Shown here: one piece after another, positions 56,541-64,000 of the stretch
How the letters are laid out: each line of letters opens with the position of its first letter
Position numbering within the stretch: the stretch's first letter is position 1
Source of the DNA: Jaltomata sinuosa
Taxonomy: Eukaryota > Streptophyta > Magnoliopsida > Solanales > Solanaceae
Reading direction: 5' to 3'
Assembly (NCBI GenBank): GCA_003996215.1
Contig: QJPP01000049.1
Location: 186,001-250,000 of the forward strand
DNA: 64,000 nt
Program-made: the position numbers and the translations under genes
Notes under the pieces: model-generated
The model's database searches: none
The model's input: the letters and a program-made list of their open reading frames with translations, nothing else
Told to the model about the DNA's origin: nothing

Positions 56541-57101
56541 CCTCATAAAATATTCTTATATAAAACAAATATTTTTAGTGCATGCATAACATATATTTAA
56601 TTGCATATTACATAAAAGTATAGGATCTTCAAATAACACAAATGTATAATTAGCTAATGAACAAACACGAGAAAATTGAGTGTAGGGTGGAAACTAAGTC
56701 TTGAAATTAAAATTGGTGATAAGTTTGACCAGCCCAAGTCAAATCCTCTTTAATTAGTGATTAAGTTAAATTGGGGTGTAAAATATAATTCTTAAAATTC
56801 TTAAACATTTAAAAACATACAAAAATAACCCATCCCCCACCCACCCCCAACCCTCCAAATATCCCAAAACAAAAACATGAACAGATTGATACAAACCCAA
56901 AAACCATTTCACTTATTTCACTTTACTAATTTTCACCGCTCCGATGCTTCTTCCTGCAGCTGGCCAACTCCGGCGGAGTCTCACCCAGTATGTGTTTCTC
57001 TTCCTTCTCTGTCTCTTGGTAACCTCAAGTTGCTGTTATTTTGTGTTCTCATCGCCGTCATCATCTCCGACCTTAAGTTAGGGTTCCGATTCTCAAAGGT
57101 A
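56541..57101 (+). other. Host spacer ending in a possible 5' exon-like stretch
   Basis: AT-rich to about 56820, then CA/CT-rich (CCCCCACCCACCCCC) and from 56877 a GC-richer stretch with ATG and an open frame MNRLIQTQKPFHLFHFTNFH that continues into the G LTR. Composition (CTCCGGCGGAG, TTCTTCC, TTAGGGTTCCGATTCTC) resembles plant 5' leader or first-exon sequence. No domain is recognisable. The apparent AAAG|GTATGT splice donor is formed partly by the first bases of the LTR. Confidence 0.3.
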
Positions 57102-60100
57102 TGTCACGATCTGATTTCTCAGGTCATTATGGAACCTACAATCCTCCCTTAGGTGAATCAATCTCTGTAGCCCAAAATGATTAGTAATAGGCTACAACCT
57201 AAGTGAAACACACACAATAAGGATAATAAGCAGAAGAAGGTAAATAAGGCAAGCAAAAAGAGAACAATCTAAATATATACAGAAAACTACACCATCCGAC
57301 GACCTGGTATCATAAGTACAGGAGCCACTACTAAAGATACAGAGTACAAGAGAGTGAAAAAATAAAATATACAACTGTCTCTGAATATACAAAAGAGTCA
57401 ACTGTGCCAAAAAAAGAGATATGGCCAAGCTTTGGTCGTCAGGAGCTCACCCTATGTCTCAGATACCCCAAAATCAACACGAGGTCCCCACGTCAATGAC
57501 GATGGCCCACACTAGGATCTGCACCAGAAAGATGCAGAAGTGTAGTATAAGCACGAATTGCATAAGCAACGGGTACCCAGTAGGCATCATAGGCTGACTG
57601 GGCATATATAAAATATAGAAGCAGTAGTTAGAAGATAAGGGAAGAAATGGGGTCACAAAAGCAAATATAGTACAGTACATGGAAGCTAGCACATATATAA
57701 GGCATAAAAGAATACAAGTGTACTAAGATATCCACAGAAGATGTATCATAGAACACATATGTAAGAGTACAGAATGCACTTGGGTCCTTGCAATAACAAT
57801 AAATAAAAAAAGCATAATGAAAAGGGCGGCGTACAGGTAACCTCAAATAAAGGGAGAGAAAGAAAAACAACTAAAAATAAGAATTCTAACAATACAACTC
57901 ACAAGGTAAGGATGATCAAATATTAAACTAGCAGGAAACTACAATAGAAAAAAATAAAACTAATCTACCTACAATCCCAAAGAGCACCCATACACCCGAG
58001 GAATACATACAAGTGAAGACAAACCCTACCGGCATTCCATACTACAAGAGAGTACACTCAGCAAACATGAAACAAGGGTGGAACCGTGCATAAAATGAAT
58101 GATATGATATCATGTGCTAGTGGTACTGTATGCACCTCCTCTAGTGCCCGTAGGCCCAGCAGGTAGGACCCATGGAAGGGCTTCCCTCGTATACCTTTAC
58201 TCCATGGTATACCCCTCCCCCGACACTCTCGGCCTATAGCCCTTAGTCCAGATCGGCAAGGTTCATGGAGGTCTCCGCGACCACGTACCAACTCTCAAGA
58301 TCTCATCATGCATGCCCAAAGTCTATCCGGGTCTAAAATTACTAGTAAAACTATGTCTAGTGCTCGGCCAGGCTAAGTCAAGTATCACCTTAGGTATTAG
58401 TGTGAAAATCAACATTTAATCCCTTTTACTTCAAGAAGATCTATTAAACCAGTTTTAAGTCAATTTATAGCCATTAATAACTGAAAATGGGCCCTCGGGG
58501 CCATGCAAGGTTAGAAAATTGATGATCCACACACCTACAACCCTGTAGTAGTAATAAATCAATGTAGAAAATGCTTTTTTCATGACGATGATATGCTCAG
58601 ATACAACTAACAACTCAATATCACCTACTAGCCCTGCACATGCTCAATCTGCTCTACAACACAAATAACTAGCTAGCGATCGCAAATCAATGTCTGAGAC
58701 TCATATACACTTCCCAAAATATCCCACTAACTATGGTCCAGAGGCTTATATAAAGGCCAATCAGAGCCGTAAGGGGTAATACTACCGCACTAGCTCAAAC
58801 ACTGAAGCAGAGAAATAAGAATGGATGACAAGGAAGCGGATAAGGTCTGGGGTGCCAACCTAGTATTCCCAACCCAAAGATGAGCTAAATAGTAAAATTA
58901 CATTCTATGTAGGCTAAGTCTATGATTGGTAAGCTACAACCTACCTGGCGTCCGACGAAAAGCTACTGTAAAGACGTCGTCCAAGCCCAAACTGCTCCGA
59001 GAAGCCCCAAACGCAATCAACTACCAGAAATATAATCTACTCATCAATACAAAGATAATGGTACCCATAATGCTAATTAATTAGCTGGGTCAAAATTTAG
59101 GTCAAGAACGGGTCCATGGGCCCTACAATTCAAAATTGAGAATGGAAAAAAAAAATACCACAACGTTCCTAACGCTGCCAGGAACTCATTCTCAAAAATT
59201 GAGCATAAGTTGGGCATGGAAAGAGTCTAAAACAACCCTGAAATCCCAAGAACAATTTAAGAATCAACCGAAGAATTTAACAGATATTAAAGGATAGAAA
59301 ACTTACAGTTGATGAGGGGAGTCGACAACAGACAATAAAATGGTCACCCAACCAGCCTAAGGTGACCCTACCCAGCAGTTTAGAGCTTAGAGCTCAAAAT
59401 CAATAGAGGAAAAGAGTTTAAGATCTTGAAGATGAAGAAGAAAGGTTTTAATAACACCAATCTCCATAAAAGTGGAGATTTTATTCGCAAATGCGGAGGT
59501 CACTGTTCACTCGTGCCTCCACAAAAGCGGTGAAATCTCCACAAATACGGACGTCACAAAAGTGATAAAACTCCGCAAAACTGGAGGTCTTCGATCAGAC
59601 ATACCTTCACAAAAGGAGAGGAATTACCACAAATGTGGAGTCCATAAATGCGATGCCCTACTGCAAAAGCTGTATCCACAAATGCAACATAAAGGCCACA
59701 AAATCGGATACACCAAAGTCATCAATACAAGAAAACTAAGCTAAGTTCAAATGCTCGGATGAACCCTCGGGATTCATCCGAAACCCTGTGGACTCAAACA
59801 CAACATTCTATCCTACCAGAAATGACGTTTTGGACTCAACAGAATTGATGAAATTCCCAACAGAGGTCGATTTAAAAAAGAGTGGGCCCCATGCCCAAGA
59901 ACCATCTTATTACCAAAAGGTACCCCATATCCTAAAATGAGTCCAAAAGCCTCAGGACCCGAAGCAAAGGTCCCTCTATCCCAAAGTTTATTTTCCAGAG
60001 CTAATGACACTAACAGAATTCCCATCCAAGCACGTCGCCTCAAAATATTGACCAAAGTCAAACTTCCAGCTCAAACTGGCCTAAAATCTCAAAAAGTGAG

Positions 60101-60403
60101 ATAACACCATACCGAAATCTCCTATGCCCCGATCAAGGATCCAACTAGACCAAAATCCATGTTTCAGAGCTAATGGAACTGTCAAAACTCTATTCCGAGA
60201 TTGCTTGCTAAGAATATTGACTAAAGTCAATTATTTGTTAAGTTAAAGCTCTAAAATAGGGAAATGATCATAAAGACCAAACAAATGGCCCGGGCATCAA
60301 ACCATCGGTCCTAGAAAGTCATAAATGATTTGAGGCCAGTACATGTAATATCTAATAGTACAAAGAAAGAAAAAATGCAAACATAACCAGAAGGGTCATT
60401 ACA
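57102..60403 (-). repeat. 3' LTR of element G (about 3.3 kb)
   Basis: Left border TGTCACGAT (minus-strand end ATCGTGACA), right border GGGTCATTACA (minus-strand start TGTAATGACCC). Partly repeated at 63214-63681. Near the start, 59470-59720 holds CGCAAATGCGGAGG/CACAAAAGCGG motifs. Hydrophobic open frames at 57192-57870 and the others here lack domains and are chance frames in LTR sequence. Confidence 0.8.
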
Positions 60404-61870
60404 TCATCCACTACTTAAAAGGATATTCTTTCTTGAAAGTAGGAAAAGGGAGTACCTGAAGGCTCAAACAACTATGGATACTGAGCCCGAACCTCACTCT
60501 CGGTCTCCCAGGTAGCCTCCTCGACTAGACAATGCCTCCACTGAACCTTAACCCCAAGAATCTATCTAGACTTCAATCTCCTGACATCTCTAGCTAGGAT
60601 GGCTACTGGCTCCTCAACAAATGCCAAACTCTAATCTAAATGCACTAAATCCCACCGCCGCACATGTGACTGATCCAGAAGATAACACCATAACATAGAT
60701 ACATGAAAGACTGGGTGAATAGCTGAGAACATAGAAGGAAAAGTTAGCTGACAAGCAATATCACCAACCCTCAGAAGATTCTCAAATGGCCCAATATACA
60801 TGGGGCTGAGCTTTCCCCACCTGGCGAATCTCATCACGCCCTTCATGGGCGATATTCGATGAAATACCCGATCACCAATACTGAATTCTAAGGCATGAAG
60901 TCTATGATATGTGTAGCTCTTCTGCCTACTTTGTGCTACCCAAAGTCTATCCAAAATCACCTGAACTCTGTCTAAGGAATCATGTAGTAGGTCTATACTC
61001 TGCAGTTGGTACTCAAAACCATCAAACCAATCCACTGGCGATCTACAATGCCAACCATAAAATGTATCAAAAGGTTCCATGAAGATACTCGAGTGTTAAG
61101 TGTTATTATAAGCAAACTCTGCCAAAGGCACGTACTAATCTCGTGAACCCCTAAAATAAAAAACACAGGATCGTAACATGTGCTCTAGGACCTGGATAGT
61201 CCTCTTGGATTGTCCATCTCTTTGATGATGGAAAGCAGTACTGAGCTAAACCTCCGTACCCATCTCTCACTGAATAGTCCTCCAAAGTTGAGACGTAAAC
61301 TGAGTACCGGGGTCTGAAATAATAGAAGTTGGAACCCTTTGCAAATGGAAAACCTCTTGAAGATAGATCTGAGTTAACCTCTCTGCATTATAGGAAGAAT
61401 GAACCAGCAAGAAGTGTGCAGAATTAGTTAGCCTATCGACAATAACCCAAATAGAGTCAAACACTCGAGAAGTGAAGGGCAACCGTGCTATGAAGTCCAT
61501 AGTGATCTCTTCACACTTCCACTCATGAATGGAAAGTCTCTGCATTAATCCACCAGGTCTCACATGCTCAAACTTAACCTGCTAGTAGTTTAAGCATCGA
61601 GATACAAACTCTGCTATATCCCTCTTCATACCACTCCACTAGTAAAATTGCCTCAAGTCTCGATAAATCTAAGATGCGCTTGGATGGATGGAATATCTAG
61701 AACAATAAGCCTAATGAAGAATCAAGTGAATCGAGTCCCCAACTCTTGGAACACAAAGGCGGCCATCAAATCTCAAGATATCGTAAGAATCTAATGTAGC
61801 TCTGCTGGCCTTCCCTTGTAAAAACTGATCATGAATATCACATAAATATTGATCCTCAAACTAACGCCGC
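60404..61870 (-). pseudogene. Element G integrase
   Basis: From right: remnants of the linker (ICVPRVGDSIHLILH), the HHCC region near 61590-61700, then MRPGGLMQRLSIHEWKCEEI, ITMDFIARLPFTSRVFDSIW (first catalytic D), DRLTNSAHFLLVHSSYNAER and SIISDPGTQFTSQLWRTIQ (second D) in 61267-61563, a stop, broken TAFHHQRDGQSKRTIQVLE-like sequence, and the C-terminal frame 60631-61080 (MEPFDTFYGWHCRSPVDWFD, ISPMKGVMRFARWGKLSP, FSAIHPVFHVSMLWC). A decayed chromodomain-side tail runs to about 60480. No clear polypurine tract next to the LTR. Confidence 0.92.
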
Positions 61871-62430
61871 TGAATCTAATCAACCAGAGTAGAATAGATC
61901 TCAACACTAGCAAGAACTCTGCTAGGATCTGACAAATCAAGCCTAACTAAATGGTTATCCAAGGACTGGATGTCCAAGGCCAACAACAGCTCCAAAACTA
62001 AGAGAGATGCCAAGCTGACCATACTCATTGCCTTCCGGCTTAATGCATCTGCTACCATATTTGCCTTACCCAGATGGTACAAAATAGTGATGTGGTAGTC
62101 CTTCAGTAACTTAATCCATATTCGCTTCCTATAGTTCAGCTCTCGCTGACTCTGATGTACTAAAGACTATGGTGGTCAGTGTAAATCTCATAATAAACTC
62201 TATATAGATAGTTCCTCTAGATCTTGTACCATCACCAATTCCAATTTATGAGTGGTGTGGTTGCGCTCATAATCTTTCAAATGCCTTAACTCATATGCTA
62301 TCACCCGACCCTTTTGCATCAACACATAACCAAGACCAACTAACAAAGTATCAGAATACACTGAGAAGACCTGACTTTCAACTGGCAATGTCAATACCAG
62401 AGCTAAGGGCTTAAGCCTTTGAAAACTATC
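61871..62430 (-). pseudogene. Element G RNase H
   Basis: Frame 62200-62394 has VESQVFSVYSDTLLVGLGYV (YCDAS altered to YSDTL), LMQKGRVIAYELRHLKDYER and HTTHKLELVMV; after frame breaks, 61876-62082 has MYHLGKANMVADALSRKAMS. The conserved FTDHHSL segment is altered by a deletion near 62160-62180. Confidence 0.9.
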
Positions 62431-63213
62431 CTTGCACTAATCAGACCACTGAAATGGGATATGCTTCCTATTCAGCCTAGTCAAAGGTGTTACTATGGAA
62501 GAAAAACCCTCAATGAACCGTTTGTAGTAGCCTGCCAGCCTCTCAAAACTGCAAATCTCAGTAGAAGTAGTAGGCCTCGGCTAATCACGAAGGGCTGTAA
62601 TCTTTGCTGGGTCTACCCTAATCCCATCCTTAGACACCATGTGTCCTAGGAATGCTACTGACTCAAGCCAAAACTCGCACTTTGAGAACTTGACATAAAA
62701 CCGATGATCTCTTAAAGTTTGGAGTATGATCCTCAAATGCTGCTCATGCTTCTCCCTACCCCATGAGTATATCAATATATCATCAATAAAGACTATCACA
62801 AATAAATCCAGGTACGGCTTGAGCACCTTATGTATCAAGTCCATAAAAGGTTTTGGGGCATTAGTCAACTCAAAAGACATCACCAGGAACTCAAAATGGC
62901 CATAACGTATCCTGAATACTATCTTAAGGATGTCCTCCACCCTAATCCTCAATTAGTGGTAGCCTGACCTCAAATCTATCTTAGAGAACACTGTTGCACC
63001 CTGGAGCTTATCAAACAAGTCATTTATACACAACATTGGATACCTATTCTTTATAGTCACCTTATTCAGATATTGATAATCAATACACATCCGTATCGAG
63101 CAATCTTTCTTCTTAACAAATAGAACTGGAGCACCCCAAGGAGACACACTCGGTCTAATCAAACCCTTAGCTAACATGTCCTGAAGCTAAACCTTAAGCT
63201 CTCTCAACTTAGC
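62431..63213 (-). pseudogene. Element G reverse transcriptase, N-terminus truncated
   Basis: Frames 62953-63177 and 62581-62952, split by one stop: MLAKGLIRPSVSPWGAPVLF, IRMCIDYQYLNKVTIKNRYP, VFSKIDLRSGYH*, RIRVEDILKIVFRIRYGHFE, MSFELTNAPKPFMDLIHKVL, the catalytic IVFIDDILIYSWGREKHEQH and FLGHMVSKDGIRVDPAKI. Upstream residues KLRELKV end at 63213 where LTR-like sequence begins, so protease and gag are gone. The catalytic residues look intact. Confidence 0.93.
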
Positions 63214-63681
63214 CCAGAATGGTTAGTAATAGGCTATAAGCCACTACTTAAGATATAGAGTACAAAAGAGTGCAAAGGTAAAATATACAACTGTCTCTCA
63301 ATATACAAAAGAGTCAACTGTGCCAAAATAAGAGATATAGCCAAGCCCCAATTTCCAAGAGCTCACCCTATGTCTCGGATGCTCCAAAAGCTGCACAAGG
63401 CCCCACGTCAATGGAGATAGCCCACACTAGGATATGCATTAGAAATATGCAAAAGTGTAGTAAGAGAACCAATTGTATAAGCAATGGATACCCAGTAGGC
63501 ATCATAGGCCGACTTGGCATATATAAAATGTAAAACTAATAGATAGTAGATGAAGGAGGAAAAGGGGTCACAAAAGCAAATAGAGTGAAGTACATGAAAG
63601 CTAGCATAAATAGAAGGCATAAAAGAATACAAGTGTACTAAGCTAGCCACATAAGATATATCACAGAATACAAATGTAAGA
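63214..63681 (-). repeat. Element G 5' LTR fragment
   Basis: CCCAGAATGGTTAGTAATAGGC and following sequence match 57173-57760 with a gap of about 80-100 bases near 57200-57320. It is the U5-side part of the LTR; the remainder has been replaced by LTR H at 63682. Confidence 0.85.
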
Positions 63682-64000
63682 TCTAACACCCCGAAATTAG
63701 AACCATCTTGCAAACTTAGAATTTGTGAAAATCTTGAAGTTTTCAAGATCCACAGATGCAAACCACAAGACATGGATGAAACCATGGGCCGTGGATAGGC
63801 CTTGTAAGATCAGACCTACAGACCTATCCTCTGATCTGAAACCATGACAGGGATTTATTAGTCATGGATAAAACCATGGACTGTGGTTTTATCTCATGGA
63901 ATCAGTCTTGAGGGTCACTATTTTCTTCTAAAACACAAGAGGTTCTTACGATTCGTGGAATATTCTATGAGCCATAGACCTTGCTAGTGGAAATTAGACC
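63682..64000 (+). repeat. Start of another LTR, element H
   Basis: TCTAACACCCCGAAATTAG resembles the TGTAACACCC start of chromovirus LTRs (one base from TG) in plus orientation. From 63740 it has repeated AAACCATGG/CCGTGGAT/CCATGG motifs like those near the starts of the other LTRs. Runs off the window. Confidence 0.55.

Larger units (their letters stand above)
57102..63681 (-). mobile_element. Ty3/gypsy chromovirus G, 5' half deleted
   Basis: Minus strand: 3' LTR 57102-60403, then integrase, RNase H and RT to 63213, joined directly to a 5' LTR fragment (63214-63681). Gag, protease, PBS and most of the 5' LTR are missing. A distinct chromovirus from A/B/D/P by sequence. Confidence 0.88.

Noticed and set aside
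57192..57870. Three hydrophobic open frames suggesting small membrane proteins
   Set aside because: They overlap, lie antisense in AT-rich LTR sequence of G, lack domains, and similar frames recur in its partial copy at 63408-63785.

Overview
The window is plant nuclear DNA made almost entirely of decayed LTR retrotransposons nested in one another. It contains plant Ty3/gypsy chromoviruses, an Athila-type Ty3/gypsy element primed by tRNA-Asp, a Ty1/copia element and a Stowaway-type MITE with CTCCCTCCGT ends. The LTR families look like those of a Solanaceae genome, probably Solanum; that is inference from recognition, not a search. I see no rRNA or tRNA gene, no CRISPR array, no plasmid or phage feature and no intact host gene.

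Layout. (1) 1-14142: a minus-strand Ty1/copia element (5' LTR 13263-14142, gag to RT running off the left edge), split inside gag by a plus-strand chromovirus, P (3732-12480). (2) 14143-15002: AT-rich host spacer. (3) 15003-55519: one old minus-strand chromovirus, B, flanked by a perfect 5-bp target duplication (CTTGA at 14998-15002 and 55520-55524). B is cut into four collinear pieces (15003-17910, 26136-27367, 39972-40751, 51284-55519) by three insertion complexes: A plus LTR remnant F (17911-26135), the plus-strand Athila-type complex E (27368-39971) and the internally duplicated chromovirus complex D (40752-51283). Read right to left the B pieces give LTR, PBS, gag, protease, RT, RNase H, integrase, LTR. 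(4) 55525-57101: host spacer with the MITE and a possible exon-like stretch. (5) 57102-63681: a deleted minus-strand chromovirus, G, with an unusually long LTR of about 3.3 kb. (6) 63682-64000: the start of another LTR, H, in plus orientation.

Every pol gene carries stops or frameshifts, so no element here is autonomous. P, A and D appear to be subfamilies of one chromovirus group: near-identical pol and similar LTR 3' ends, but different U3 regions. A and D landed in B, and P landed in copia.

The most informative observations are the 40.5-kb nest proved by target duplications, the reading frame of copia gag that matches across the P insertion, a 3.9-kb duplication inside D sharing the same inactivating lesions, missing inner borders at two nested inserts, and a motif array of different sequence but similar position near the U3 end of most LTR families. 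I found no convincing new host-encoded system.
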